A DNA stretch of 64,000 nt from contig CM026403.1 of assembly GCA_014843695.1 (NCBI GenBank), positions 43,927,516-43,991,515 of the forward strand, written 5' to 3'. This stretch comes from Archivesica marissinica. Taxonomy: Eukaryota; Mollusca; Bivalvia; Venerida; Vesicomyidae. Positions 12,709-24,745 of this stretch are shown here, piece after piece; the stretch's first letter is position 1, and each line of letters begins with the position of its first letter. Made by a program: the position numbers and the translations under genes. The notes under the pieces are model-generated. The model ran no database searches, was not told the origin of the DNA, and saw nothing but the letters and a program-made list of their open reading frames with translations.

Positions 12709-13003
12709 AGCTACATGAATGCTACTGCGAGCTACATGAATGCTACTGCGAGCTACATGAATGCTACTGCGAGCTACATGATTGCTACTACTGCGAGCTA
12801 CATGAATGATACTGCGAGCTACATGAATGATACTGCGAGCTACATGAATGATACTGCGAGCTACATGAATGCTACTGCGAGCTACATGAATGATACTGCG
12901 AGCTACATGAATGATACTGCGAGCTACATGAATGCTACTGCGAGCTACATGAATGCTACTGCGAGCTACATGAATGCTACTGCGAGCTACATGAATGCTA
13001 CTG
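12709..13003 (+). repeat. 21-bp minisatellite, 14 units
   Basis: The unit is AGCTACATGAATGCTACTGC plus G, repeated 14 times with very little divergence (mostly GCTACT versus GATACT). One unit carries an extra ACT, so the total stays divisible by three. Read on the plus strand it is an uninterrupted heptapeptide repeat MNATASY or MNDTASY. There is no upstream coding sequence or splice site that would make it a gene, so the open frame most likely reflects unit length. Confidence 0.9.
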
Positions 13004-14060
13004 ATATCACTAGAAAGCTAATACTTATACCTATATGATGATATAGTTAACTCATTATTTATTTTTTCCGACTTAAGACTGCTTTTGCCATGGTGGGATT
13101 ATGTTCAATTAACATGCTTTTTAACAGGCTTTCACAAATGGTCTATTAACATGTGTGTAGAAGTTGGTTTTATTTGCTAAGACCCTTTAAATTAGAAGAT
13201 ACACGTTTAACTGAATCTAGCTTTTTACGAATACATTTTCTGCTAGATCTGGCAGATTTCTTGAAGAGCCCATTTAATACTATAAACTGTTGACGAAATA
13301 AGACTACACGAGTAATTCTTATCTAAGCATTATGTCAAACATAAACAAACCACACTTGACAAAGCTGGTATACACTGACCTCATTTCGAAGAAACAAATT
13401 GTTTCAACTTTTGGAAATAATAATTATACTTATATCCATACTATATGTACTTCTTGATTGTATTTTCACTTTTTGAGATTAGTAGAAAAGCAGCAGTGTT
13501 CTGGGTAAGGCCTCCACACGAGATATTATTATCCCCCGCCTTCTTAACTTCCGCAGTAATACATGTACATTGCTCCAATCCTAGGCATGAAGAACAAATA
13601 TCCGCGATTACATACTAAATAATCTATACAATCCTTAAGGAAACAAAGCCAATCGATAATGACCTGCTGTCAAAGAATCCATGTCTGCTTTTTCACCTCA
13701 CCACCACCACCACCACCACCAACAACAATTACTTTTATTAGTGTCAGGATACATATGAAACAACATGACTAATTAAGTTATATCATATCGTAAAATGCAT
13801 ATTCGAGATTTCTTATCTTGGGGACAGCAATGATATACGGTTTCAACGATTTACATAGAATAATAGACATAACAGAACGTAGAAACTAAGAAACGATATT
13901 CAATTAGGTAGACACGTTTCGTGTCATTAATCATGTGGCATGTAGAGTTAATGCTAACGGTCATAGTAAATGACTAGATCAGTTGATATAATCAGTTAAT
14001 TCACGTGTGTCCATTCATAATTACTTTTAGTGCGAGACAGTTCGTAGTGCAAATGACACA
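13004..14060. other. Non-coding; (ACC)n at 13697-13722
   Basis: A short ACC microsatellite is the only notable feature. No gene or transposon was recognised. Confidence 0.5.
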
Positions 14061-14300
14061 GTGTGTTTTTACGTTTATTTATCGTCGCTACCGGTTGCCC
14101 ATATGAGCGACGCCTCCTGAAGAGATTAGTTATTTTAGATTTTTGGAGGATAGTGCATGATACAGACAGAGACCCATTCCAGAATCTCCTCTGGTTCTTT
14201 TACGTGCACGGTGTAAAGCACCGACACGAGACCTCGGTTTAACGTCCCATCTGAAAGTCTGTTAATTTTATCAGGGTCAGACGGGGGATCGAACCTGACA
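14061..14300 (-). mobile_element. SINE family A, 5'-truncated copy
   Basis: The reverse orientation shows the same body as the copy at 10652. It begins in plus coordinates with TTTTACGTTTATTTATCGTC and continues through CGCCTCCTGAAGAGATTAG to GGGTCAGACGGGGGATCGAA. Most of the tRNA head beyond the B box is missing. ACACAGTG occurs at both borders and is a possible short target duplication. Confidence 0.8.
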
Positions 14301-15654
14301 CACAGTGCACGGTCTTCGTGGGTTTTAGGTGTTCGTGGGCGGGAATAACCGACAGACAGACGTGTCTAGATATATATTGGCCAATGAAATTACATATGCA
14401 TATGTGGTGTAGCTGATGGAATTTTATTCACATTTCAATGTTAGCCAATTGTTTTAAAGTGATCAATAATTTTACTGGTGAACATTCCAATATTTCTAAG
14501 TAATTTGAAATTGTCGGTGGATAAAAGTTTGTGAAGAAAAGCAGAATAGTGCGTTTATAGTAGACTCTTAGATATAATATATTCTGGCTGTTAAGAAGAA
14601 TGGGCATTTAAGCAGGTAATGAAATTCATCGCCTAAATAATTTAATAAACAAAGCCGGAGAGGAATGTAAGACTGTCGCCATCTCCCTAATTCCACCGGC
14701 AATCTATGAAATCCTGCCGTGTAGTGGAGTAGAGTAATTCTAAAGTTGTTGGGGGAGCTTAGTTAAATATGCTCAACACTGCTCAAGTTTCGGGGATGAA
14801 AGTAAATCTAGTTTATGAATTTAGCCCTGTTAGGATGTTACCGTTCGGTAATAGTTTTGGCCCAAGTGGTGCTGATTGTCAACGAGGCATCACGACAGTA
14901 CAATAACAGCCTACGACAAATGCCTTTGATATCGATCTTCATGGGGAACAAGCCAATTGGTTCTGTTTAAAAGTGTCGATGCTGAAGTCCCAGGGAACCA
15001 ATGCATACAATTAAATATGCTGCATGTTGTATCATAATGACACGCAAATCCCTCCTTATTATGTGGGTCCCATTTTTATTCCAATGTTTTCCTCCCTTGG
15101 TAGCCATCTCGGAAACGAAATAATTAAGTTATCCGAACATAGACAATTTATTCTTAATGAAATATCTTGCAATATTGGCTTTTTGGTACCAATTTTCACA
15201 ATTGAGTTTTTATTGTCTATATGCATCACGGTGTGCTTACGGTATACATGCTTGACAAAACTCTGCATCATAACAGCACCCAGTAACATCGGTATCTGGA
15301 GTGTCCTCTATGTAGCATCCGAATCCAGCTTCACTGGCGTCAATACAGACGTTGACATATTCAACAACACTGGAGTCAACAGAGACGTATGTCTGACCAA
15401 CATATCTTGAACTTATCAGTTATGTTCAATGTCCTCAAATTTTCTTTCCAGAAATTCAGTTCAGTAAATATTGCACAACTAACCTGCACTGGGGCATTCC
15501 AACTAGCCACATAATCATGCAAAGACATACATATATACGTAATCTTGCTGTAGCTCCAATAGCAATCTACATAGAGATAAGCTGCCCTATAAACATATCC
15601 GACTAATTTTTCTGTAACTTTCAAGGTACCTTCTAACACGTTCAATTTGTATCC
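14301..15654. other. Non-coding DNA, one unrecognised open frame
   Basis: A 128-codon open frame at 15024-15410 (+) is mostly hydrophobic, with no domain I can name. Its TTG-initiated beginning and lack of splice or codon signals make it weak. Nothing else is evident. Confidence 0.3.
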
Positions 15655-18102
15655 TAGCCAAACGGTGTACAAACAAGGTAGCCAGGTGCCAGTTATCCTC
15701 TATAGCCAAACGGTGTACAAACAAGGTAGCCAGGTGACAGTTATCCACTATAGCCAAACGGCGTACAAACAAGGTAGCCAGGTGACAGTTATCCTCTATA
15801 GCCAAACGGTGTACAAACAAGGTAGCCATGTGGCAGTTATCCTCTATAACCAAACGGCGTACAAACAAGGTAGCCAGGTGACAGTTATCCACTATAGCCA
15901 AACGGCGTACAAACAAGGTAGCCAGGTGACAGTTATCCTCTATAGCCAAACGGCGTACAAACAAGGTAGCCATGTGGCAGTTATCCTCTATAGCCAAACG
16001 GCGTACAAACAAGGTAGCCATGTGACAGTTATCCTCTATAGCCAAACGGCGTACAAACAAGGTAGCTAGGTGACAGTTATCCCCTATAGCCAAAAGGCGT
16101 ACAAATAAGGTAGCCAGGTGACAGTTATCCTCTATAGCCAAACGGTGTACACACAAGGTAGCTAGGTGACAGTTATCCTCTATAGCCAAACGGCGTATAA
16201 ACACGGTAGCCAGATGACAGTTATCCTCTATAGCCAAACAGCGTACAAACAAGGTAGCCAGGTGACAGTTATCCTCTATAACCAAACGGCGTACACACAA
16301 GGTAGCCAGGTGACAGTTATCCTCTATAACCAAACGACGTACAAACAAGGTAGCCATGTGACAGTTATCCTCTATAGCCAAACGGCGTACACACAAGGTA
16401 GCCAGGTGACAGTTATCCACTATAGCCAAACGGCGTACAAACAAGGTAGCCAGGTGACAGTTATCCTCTATAGCCAAACGGTGTACAAACAAGGTAGCAA
16501 TGTGGCAGTTATCCTCTATAGCCAAACGGCGTACAAACAAGGTAGCAATGTGGCAGTTATCCTCTATAGCCAAACGGTGTACAAACAAGGTAGCAATGTG
16601 GCAGTTATCCTCTATAGCCAAACGGTGTACAAACAAGGTAGCAATGTGGCAGTTATCCTCTATAGCCAAACGGCGTACAAACAAGGTAGCTAGGTGACAG
16701 TTATCCTCTATAGCCAAACGGCGTACACACAAGGTAGCCAGGTGACAGTTATCCCATATAGCCAAACGGTGTACAAACAAGGTAGCCAGGTGACAGTTAT
16801 CCCATATAGCCAAACGGTGTACAAACAAGGTAGCCAGGTGACAGTTATCCCATATAGCCAAACGGTGTACAAACAAGGTAGCCATGTGAGAGTTATCCCA
16901 TATAGCCAAACAGCGTACAAACAAGGTAGCCAGGTGAAAGTTATCCTCTATAGCCAAACGGCGTATAAACACGGTAGCCAGGTGACAGTTATCCTCTATA
17001 ACCAAACGGCGTATAAACACGGTAGCCAGGTGACAGTTATCCTATATAGCCAAACGACGTACAAACAAGGTAGCCAGGTGACAGTTATCCTCTATAACCA
17101 AACGGCGTATAAACACGGTAGCCAGGTGACAGTTATCCTATATAGCCAAACGGCGTACAAACAAGGTAGCTAGGTGACAGTTATCCTATATAGCCAAACG
17201 GCGTACAAACAAGGTAGCCAGGTGACAGTTATCCTCTATAACCAAACAGCGTACAAACAAGGTAGCCATGTGACAGTTATCCTCTATTGCCAAACGGCGT
17301 ACAAACAAGGTAGCTAGGTGACAGTTATCCTCTATAGCCAAACGGCGTACAAACAAGGTAGCCATGTGACAGTTATCCTCTATAACCAAACGGCGTACAA
17401 ACAAGGTAGCTAGGTGACAGTTATCCTCTATAGCCAAACGGCGTACACACAAGGTAGCCATGTGACAGTTATCCCCTATAGCCAAACAGTGTACAAACAA
17501 GGTAGCCATGTGACAGTTATCCTCTATAGCCAAACGGCGTACAAACAAGGTAGCTAGGTGACAGTTATCCTCTATAGCCAAAAGGCGTACAAACAAGGTA
17601 GCCAGGTGACAGTTATCCACTATAGCCAAACGGCGTACAAACAAGGTAGCCATGTGGCAGTTATCCTCTATAACCAAACGGCGTACAAACAAGGTAGCCA
17701 GGTGACAGTTATTCTCTATAGCCAAACGGCATACAAACAAGGTAGCTAGGTGACAGTTATCCTCTATACCCAAACGGCGTACACACAAGGTAGCCATGTG
17801 ACAGTTATCCCCTATACCCAAACGGCGTACAAACAAGGTAGCCATGTGACAGTTATCCTCTATAGCCAAACGGTGTACAAACAAGGTAACCATGTGACAG
17901 TTATCCCCTATACCCAAACGGCGTACAAACAAGGTAGCTAGGTGACAGTTATCCCCTATACCCAAACGGCGTACAAACAAGGTAGCCATGTGACAGTTAT
18001 CCCCTATACCCAAACGGCGTACAAACAAGGTAACCAGGTGACAGTTAACCTCTATAACCAAATGGCGTCCAAATAAGGTATCCAGGTGACAGTTATCCTC
18101 TA
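15655..18102. repeat. 48-bp minisatellite, about 51 units
   Basis: The unit begins TAGCCAAACGGCGTACAAAC and continues AAGGTAGCCAGGTGACAGTT then ATCCTC, 48 bp in all. It runs for about 2.45 kb with point variants at a few fixed positions. Because 48 is a multiple of three, frames are preserved: the minus strand reads a 16-residue repeat (ATLFVRRLAIEDNCHL) over hundreds of codons (15587-17020 and 17186-18106). The plus strand reads YSQTAYKQGSQVTVIL, interrupted by TAG where the variant GGTAGCTAGG occurs. These long frames are repeat translations, not demonstrable genes. Confidence 0.95.
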
Positions 18103-19174
18103 ACAAAAACTGAAATCTAGAATGTCTTTGCTAATGTATTGAGCAGTACTGAATGTTGTTCCAAGAGTACTGGCGCCTTCTAAACCAACCGTCAAAAACA
18201 TAAATACTTTTTGAAACCCATGTTTCTCTCCATTGTTAGCACAAAATCTTAACAATTTTGTGAAAATAAATGGTAACTGTTGAAAACAAAATATCTTGTA
18301 ATCCCATGTTCTGTCCATGTGAATCCGAGGTTAGTTGTGTATTCGGGATAAACCATAACATGATGAAATGCCCCATTTACTATCAAAGTTAAGAAATATC
18401 TAGCATATAAAATGTGTTGGTAATGGTGGGGATTCAAATAAGTTCCTATGTAAACGTTGTCCCATCCTAGCTTGTTACAGCTAGTCCTGTGTTATGTATT
18501 ATGCTTGAAAAACTATTGTTTAAATTACATGTCATATCAAAGTTAAACATGTACTCAGCCCTTGAAAACAGTTATCGTGGTATTGAATGATTTTCAGAAC
18601 AGCATTGCTATTTGAACAAATCTATGTTTAAATGCCTGCAATCTTAAACAAATCTGCCTTTGCACGAGCGATTAATTGCTACTGTAAGTAGATTTACTAT
18701 CAGTGGTGATGTCGCAACTACAGCGTTTGGACAGAAGTATTCGAATCTCAATAGAAACAAAGTGTGCATTATCATGTGAGCACTTAATGTTTTGCATTTC
18801 AACTGACGCAAAGACCAATTTAAATGACAATTTCAACACTACATCTAAATTACAATCGCACAGCATCTGCCTCTTGCCAGTGCTTGCCAAACCATCAAGC
18901 TCCCGATCGGAGATTCTCCATAGCAAAAGGTTTATCAGTGCTCTTTGCAATACTTGCATTTTCTGACAATTTGAAAAAGAGGCAATTTTCTGTACATTAT
19001 TGTCATATTGGAACTTATGTTTACCACCAGACATGCTTGCCTCCAGTGACCATGTTTTTACGCAACTGAAAAAATACCTTATTTCATGTTCCTTATGTGT
19101 GCATGCACTGTACGTGTTCTCTGTTGAATTGTTAGTTGTTGTACCGGCTGATTTTGTTAATTTGTTTGGGTGGT
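18103..19174. other. Non-coding DNA; weak open frame at 18672-19034
   Basis: A 120-codon minus-strand frame (18672-19034) begins MSGGKHKFQYDNN and is Cys- and Ser-containing, but matches no family I recognise. It has no flanking coding context. The rest is unremarkable. Confidence 0.25.
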
Positions 19175-19400
19175 TAACAAGCTAGTATTGGTGGAGGAAG
19201 ATCACGGGTGCCCTTCCGAACAGTAATGCAAGCACGGTCGGACACCATGGTAAAACCACCGACCTACCGCAATCCAGCTGGATAACTTCTTCACATGAAA
19301 TCATTCAACACCCCCAGTGGAATTTGCACCTACAGTGGTGAGGGGCAAGTGATTTTGAAGTCAACGACCGTAACCACTTGACCACGGACGCCTCCCGGAG
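19175..19400 (-). mobile_element. tRNA-derived SINE, family E
   Basis: Read on the minus strand it starts GGCGTCCGTGGTCAAGTGGT (an A-box-like start), then TGACTTCAAAATCACTTGCC and GTAGGTGCAAATTCC as a decayed B box. The body has GAAGTTATCCAGCTGG. A relative lies at 54812-55060 on the plus strand, with TGACTTCAAATAATTTGCC and GGTTCGAATCCCA. Confidence 0.6.
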
Positions 19401-19749
19401 TCCTGCTCATTTTTTCGGAATTTTCGTCTAAGGGATGAGTCTCGTATTCGTTGACACCGACATATCTGCCAGTTTCGTACAATTTGTTGCCTGCCAGCTT
19501 CGCAGCATCTTTCTGAGAATTATTTATAGCCCTCAGCCTTGCATTCCATTCACTCTATACTGCTGTTCATGCCATTTCTTCTTAGATGGGTAAAATGATC
19601 TACGTTCCCGAGATTTGTCTTGAGTGCAGAAAACTGTGACTGGGACATTTCTTTCTGCGTAGCACTAACGCGTTGCTCACATGTGTCATGGGTGTATCAC
19701 TGTCACCAGCTAAAAAGACATTTTTTAAAACCGTGTTGCCCTAGTATGT

Positions 19750-20025
19750 GTTACTATTATTTAGCGTCGCTACCAGTTGCCTATATGATCGACGCCTCCT
19801 GAAGAGATTATTAATTTTAGATTTTCGGAGGATAGCGCAATGATACAGAAACCCATTCCAGAATCTCCTCTTGTTCTTTTATGTGCACGGCCGGTGTAAA
19901 ACACCGACACAAGTCCCATCTGAAAGACTGTTAGTTTTATTAGGGTCAGACGGGGAATCGAACCTGCGACCCCTCGATTTCCCAGTCAATCGTGTTCACC
20001 ACTGGAATACGTATCCGTCTGTGTG
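19750..20025 (-). mobile_element. SINE family A copy
   Basis: The same body as at 10652 in reverse (GCCTCCTGAAGAGATTATTA, CCCATTCCAGAATCTCCTC), with a more diverged head (GGGGAATCGAACCTGCGACC and GTTCACCACTGGAATACG). An internal deletion removes part of the GAGACCTCGGTTTAAC segment. Confidence 0.8.
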
Positions 20026-20190
20026 TTTTAAACACGTAATCCCTTACACATTCATATGTTGTACGCTTCACTGGAACTGACCAATGTCCATTATCACCTT
20101 TTGCAATACATTCTGTGCATAGAAAGTCGTCTGTGCTATTGTATTTTAGGTTTTGTTAATATCTGAAACAGATATTGTGCTATGGTACTC

Positions 20191-20345
20191 TGTTACACCG
20201 CATAGAGCTCCTAACCCATAGAGCTCCTCATAAGAAGCGATGTGCGCTAGGCAAACATGCATAAAGCTCCCGAGAGCCCTATCGGTCGAAGGTACACATC
20301 AACTTTAAAATTGGTCTTTCAACCTGACGCATAGAGCTCCCCACT
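20191..20345 (+). repeat. Left end of a possible 12.5-kb transposon (GAGCTCC repeats)
   Basis: This block starts TGTTACACCGCATAGAG and CTCCTAACCCATAGAGCTCC, and repeats GCATAGAGCTCC-like words. The block at 32519-32658 is its inverted partner, beginning (reversed) TGTTACGCCGCATAGAG with a 4-base difference and the same CTCCTAACCCATAGAGCTCC. TGTTA...TAACA termini with subterminal repeats fit what I recall of Ginger-type integrase transposons (5'-TGTNR ends). The flanking bases do not form an obvious target duplication. Confidence 0.5.
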
Positions 20346-20447
20346 TCCGATAATTAAGATGTTGAGATGACTTGTACGTGCACTTGTAGATACAAATGCA
20401 CGTACGCGTTGTAGATATTAACACCTAACACCTATTCACACCTACAT

Positions 20448-20975
20448 GCCCTCGCATGGCGTTAGTATCACGACCGAGAAAAGTGAATAAAACGTGGTGG
20501 GAACGCGAGTACTTGATACGGACGCAAACAAACTTCCTTGAACGCCAAGCCGCCACGTTTGTCTTGGACTATTCAAACCAAACGTCGCGCTTCCGCGTTC
20601 TGACCAGAACGGGATAAGAACTAATTCTGAACTCTGCACAAACTTTACTCGAAAGAACTTCACGTAGTAACAAGTGCAAGAACGTGAATGCATGAGGACT
20701 GCTCGTCTCCCATTACTGCGTCTGCCTCCGAGTTGTCTGTACGGCAAGGCCGTTCGATTAACATTCATACAACTAGTTCTGGTCAGAACGCGGAAGCGCG
20801 ACATTTGTTTTCACGTCCAAAAACAAACGTGTCGGCTTGGCATTCAATGAAGTTCCTATACGTCCCTGTCAAGTTCTTAACAAGTATCAATGAGTTCTCA
20901 TGCCGTATTCGGCGTTTCCCACCACGTTTTATTCACTTTTCTCTGTCGTGATATGAACGCCATGCGAGGACGTGT
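20448..20975. repeat. ~500-bp imperfect inverted repeat (foldback)
   Basis: The left arm starts CCTCGCATGGCGTTAGTATC and continues GTGAATAAAACGTGGTGGGA. The right arm ends with the complement (CCACCACGTTTTATTCAC, then GAACGCCATGCGAGG near 20968). A second matched pair in the arms is CGCGCTTCCGCGTTCTGACC near 20586 and GGTCAGAACGCGGAAGCGCG near 20781. The whole forms a long palindrome of about 210-bp arms around a short centre, as in foldback MITEs. No coding capacity. Confidence 0.75.
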
Positions 20976-21045
20976 GAGTCTTGGTGAGTCATTGCGAATC
21001 GCCATGCTATTCCTGGTGAATCGTCCCGAGTCGACATCAATTTTT

Positions 21046-21975
21046 AGCTCACCTGAGCCAAAGGCTCAAGTGATGTATTCTTACCGCTGTTCGTCTGGCG
21101 TCCGTCGTCCGTTAACATTTTCAAACGTCTTCTCCTCCGGCACCGCTGGGCCGATGTTGACCAAACGTCACAGGAATGATGTATGGGTAATGCCTTTTCA
21201 GAATAGCTAAAATGGAGTCATTCGGAAATCCAAGATGGCAGCCATCTAAAAATAGCACAAATTCTTAAAAAATCCTCTCCTCCTTAGCCGATTTGGCCAA
21301 AACCTGGTAGAAATGATCGATGTACGGTATTCTTTCATAATAGCTAAAATGGTGGCCCCGGGGTAAAAATAGGGCGTGGCCCGGGGGGTCATATGTTATA
21401 TTCCGTCGAACCTGGTCATGTCATATATCATATCGAAGGTATCGTTGAGCCGATTGCTTGGGCGCATTTTTGTCTAAATCGGATTATGTTGTCCTTTCAT
21501 TAGAAGTCTTCTCCTCCTGAAAGGCTGAAACGCTGGGCAGATGTTGGCCAATCTTCACAGGGGTGATGTAAGGGTAATGCCTTTTCAGAGTAGCTATTAT
21601 GGTGCGTGTCGCATAATCAAATATGGCAACCATCTAAAATAGCACACATTCTTTAAAGATCTTCTTCATATGAACCGATTGACCGATTTTGATGAAACTG
21701 GATAGAAATGATCGATGTATGATGCTTTTTTAAAACAGCTAGGCTAAAATGGTGGCCCGTGTCCAAAATGGGGGGGGGGGTCCAATTTCATTATAGTACG
21801 AATATGATTATTATGAATATGTGTAATATATCAAATTGACAGCATCGACACGACAAGGCGATTGATCCAGTGCAATTGCAGTGATGATTACATGTTGATG
21901 TACATGTAGTGCAAACATTACATACCAGCATTTGCTTGGTGACATGTCACAGGTGAGCGACATAGGGTCATGATG
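21046..21975 (+). mobile_element. Bivalve-type dispersed repeat (CTCACCTGAGCC family)
   Basis: It starts AGCTCACCTGAGCCAAAGGC and ends near GTCACAGGTGAGCGACATAG then GGGTCATGATGGCCCT. Internally the segment CTTCTCCTCCG...CTGGGC...GATGTTG...TAATGCCTTTTCAGA occurs twice, and a related AAAATGGTGGCCC unit also occurs twice. I recall repeats of this type as abundant in bivalve genomes, which supports the host guess; a repeat-library search would be decisive. A poly-G run lies near 21772. Confidence 0.6.
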
Positions 21976-22892
21976 GCCCTGTTAACAACGATGCACGACG
22001 ACAACGGTCAAGACTCAAGCCGACTCGGGACAATGTAACACGACCCGCGACGACACAAGTACGAATCAGGACAATGCACACCGAATCACGACGACAAAAA
22101 CAATTTGTGGCTAATTCATACTAATCGTCGTGAGTCATGTTGAGTCGGGTAGTTGATGTCCATTCAACAATACCAGTCGATTAAACACGACCCAGTACGA
22201 CAAACAACTCCACGAATAGTCGGCATCCATGTGAATGTATGACCAGGGCTTTAAATCTTACTACGTATGGACACAGAGATAATTCAATGTCTATGATGCT
22301 CTACGAATTCTAATAGGTTTTAAAAATATTGACATGCGGTGTACCATTTTGTCGCAGCAACACCTATACTGGACCTCGTAGCGAAGTTTTGGTTTTACAT
22401 AGTTGGCCACCTGTGAATGTGCTCCATTATTATATTACACAGTAGACCCCTGCATTTTACGGTGGAGATATAATTCATTATGGCAGTAATCTGATACGCA
22501 TTTGTCATCTGGCAGGAAAAATTCTTTTTAATGGGGAGACCGATCGCTCAGGCCATAATTTTATCGACATGTTTATTATATAGTCATAATCCAGGTTTCG
22601 AACGCGCACCGCTAAGCCAAATATAACTTTTAGCCTACAGTGACGAGAGGTAAATGATCGCAGACGAAACTTTTAGAACATAGATGATGATTATTTGGAT
22701 GATGATTGTGATGATGATCACCTTCACAGTCCTCGATTATGGAAAACCCAGGCGCACCGCCGATCGCGCACCACGTTTGGAGATTGCGAGCGCTGTTTGT
22801 GAGAACGCGCGCCACTTAAAACTTAATTATAATTACAAAGGAGGGCATATATTATAAAAGATACATCGTTACCTGAAACAAGAATCGTTTTA
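21976..22892. other. Non-coding; ACGAC-rich degenerate repeats
   Basis: From about 21985 to 22200 the words CACGAC, ACGACGACA and CGACTCGGGACAATG recur irregularly. After that nothing recognisable is present up to the zinc-finger frame. Confidence 0.4.
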
Positions 22893-23210
22893 TTATTCCC
22901 CACCCATTTCTTTCTCCACTTCTATTCCAATTTCATGGGCTTTCGATGTAAGATGTCTGTTCACAGTATGTTTTGATACGAAGTTGGTGCCCACAACATA
23001 TTTGTCAACGTCCGTAGTGGCTTTCCCGCGCAGTTTATCACTTTTCTTTATGTGGTCTGCATGTCGAGCGCAGGTTTTGCACCATACTTCATGCACATAT
23101 TCAATGCCATGCTTATCTTTAACAGTTTTAAATCCAATTAGCGACCCGACGTTCCAATTTAGGAATGTTTTTAATTGCACGGAGTGCCCCTTTGTTTTAG
23201 TATCTGCCAT
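22893..23210 (-). CDS. BED/TTF-like zinc-finger protein (first exon or remnant)
   Basis: An intact 105-codon frame starts MADTKTKGHSVQLKTFLNWN. It contains WCKTCARHADH followed about 30 residues later by HTVNRHLTSKAH. The CxxC...HX4-5H arrangement, with a preceding aromatic-rich strand, is that of BED/TTF-type fingers at the N-terminus of hAT-like transposases and of domesticated genes such as ZNF862/KIAA1586-type proteins. Those proteins continue into a long transposase-like region that is absent here. So this is either a first coding exon with later exons outside or lost, or a free-standing remnant. It lies on the same strand as the integrase and F-box frames at 24359-25807 and inside the inverted ends at 20191 and 32658. 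DNA binding is the likely role. Confidence 0.55.
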   Translation of the reverse strand: MADTKTKGHSVQLKTFLNWNVGSLIGFKTVKDKHGIEYVHEVWCKTCARHADHIKKSDKLRGKATTDVDKYVVGTNFVSKHTVNRHLTSKAHEIGIEVEKEMGGE

Positions 23211-23639
23211 AGCTGACTATATGTATATTGACAACAATTAAATGTGTGTGATCATTCCGAGAGTTGGTTGTATTATGCCAGCTTAAAAGATAATGCGACA
23301 ATCATTGCATCGTATCAAAGGATGCCGATAAAAAAAATTCCGCATCACTGTACCTGTCAAAGCCTTTGAGTCATAAGCCGCACGTGGACTACAAAGTCAA
23401 ACACATCGTCGCAGACACCCACGCTTGAAATGAAACTACAAAGGTGCCGACAAAGGTGCCGACAACCGGATCGGAGAGTTCATTGTTGCAGTGAAATATG
23501 CAACGTTTTAGAAACAATTTTAACCACATCAATGCTAACAGCGCGCGCATGTTTCGAGGCGCTCGGTCTGTCGCGCGTCTAGTCTTGATTTCGGGCGCGC
23601 GGGCGCGATCGCGCGCCTCAAAATCGAAGGACTGACCTT
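23211..23639. other. Non-coding; CpG-rich patch at 23540-23620
   Basis: The short patch is dense in GCGCGC and CGCGCG words, in contrast to the AT-rich surroundings. No promoter element or coding frame could be tied to it, though it lies upstream (minus strand) of the zinc-finger frame. Confidence 0.4.
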
Positions 23640-24115
23640 CATAATCATTCTCATCATCATAATCATTATTTTTATTATCATCCTCATTGTAATTTTGACA
23701 ACAATTGTTATTATGATTGTGATGGTGTTGATTGTGATGATGATGATCATCATCATCAGTATTGTTTTTAAAAGATGGTGATGGTCAGCATCATCATCAA
23801 TACAATCATCAATAGTCATCATCTTCATCACAATTATAACAATCATCAACATCACCACAATAATCATCACCACCACCACAATCATCATCATCACCACCAC
23901 CACCACAATAATCACCACCACCACCACCATCACAATAATCATCACCACCACCACCACAATAATCATCATCACCACCACCACAATTTTAATCATCATCACC
24001 ACCACTTTTACCACCACAATAATCATCATCACCACCACCACCACAATAATCATCATCCACCACCACCACAATAATCATCACCACCACCACAATAATCGTC
24101 ATCATCATCAGCAAA
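23640..24115. repeat. Compound (CAT/CAC/AAT)n microsatellite
   Basis: About 475 bp of trinucleotide repeats mixing ATC, ACC and AAT units. It generates artefactual His/Asn-rich frames on plus and Val/Met/Ile-rich frames on minus. Confidence 0.95.
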
Positions 24116-24358
24116 AACATTTTCTTCAGTATTGTCACTGTCGCAAGTACAATCAGTTAAAAGAGTAAATAAAGACTTAGCAATAGACTGATTTAATAAT
24201 TTTACAATCAAGCAAATAGGCCAAGTGCTAAATATAAACATCAACGTAATAGTAACAATGTTTAGAACATTTTAATGTGAAACAGCAATCAAAAGCAAAA
24301 TCACATTTAGTGTCATGTTTTCTTTTCTGCACGATAACTAACGGTCAGTGTACAATTT

Positions 24359-24715
24359 TTAAGCATATCCGTACGTAATATCCGTAATACAATACCAACC
24401 GATGCCAACGTGCTCAAGTGTCAGCCATGCATTTGCCCATCGAGATTCTTTGATTATATTTCTTAACGATAAGCATAATCCACTGTGTGAACCAGACCTT
24501 CTGATTAGTCTGCGAACACTTACCCTAGTTGAATGCTTTCCATAACGGAGGGACCGATGTGAATTTCTGGTTTTGGAATGTACTACTTCTTTAAAATACG
24601 GACATACCTTTGTCAGAACGTATCTTGTGCGTGGATAATTAACAATACAGAGTCTAAATATATACATTAATATCTCAATAGGCAGCGAGAGTATAGAAAT
24701 TGTTGCCTTCTTACA
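24359..24715 (-). CDS. F-box domain reading frame
   Basis: The frame opens right after a TTTCAG acceptor-like string on the minus strand and reads SLPIEILMYIFRLCIV, then RYVLTKVCPYFKEVV. That is the F-box pattern (LPxEIL..IF....L..VC..F). After it comes HSGLCLSLRNIIKE and WANAWLTLEHVGIGWY up to a stop. F-box proteins are substrate receptors of SCF ubiquitin ligases via Skp1. The first ATG lies inside the F-box, so the true start must come from an upstream exon. It directly follows, on the same strand, the integrase frame ending at 24746, and both lie in the segment bounded by inverted ends. It may be transposon cargo or a fused C-terminal module; this is inference. Confidence 0.5.
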   Translation of the reverse strand, partial: CKKATISILSLPIEILMYIFRLCIVNYPRTRYVLTKVCPYFKEVVHSKTRNSHRSLRYGKHSTRVSVRRLIRRSGSHSGLCLSLRNIIKESRWANAWLTLEHVGIGWYCITDITYGYA

Positions 24716-24745
24716 CTGAAATGTGTCTTTTCATTGGTATCCTGG

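Noticed and set aside
15024..15410. A hydrophobic 128-codon frame as a membrane protein
   Set aside because: No recognised family, TTG start, and partially mirrored by an open frame on the other strand.
15655..18102. Regular ~48-bp array resembling a CRISPR or a long repetitive protein gene
   Set aside because: Whole units repeat with no unique spacers, the context is eukaryotic, and the frames follow from a unit length divisible by three.
23535..24074. His/Asn-rich or Val/Met-rich proteins on either strand
   Set aside because: Translations of a trinucleotide microsatellite.
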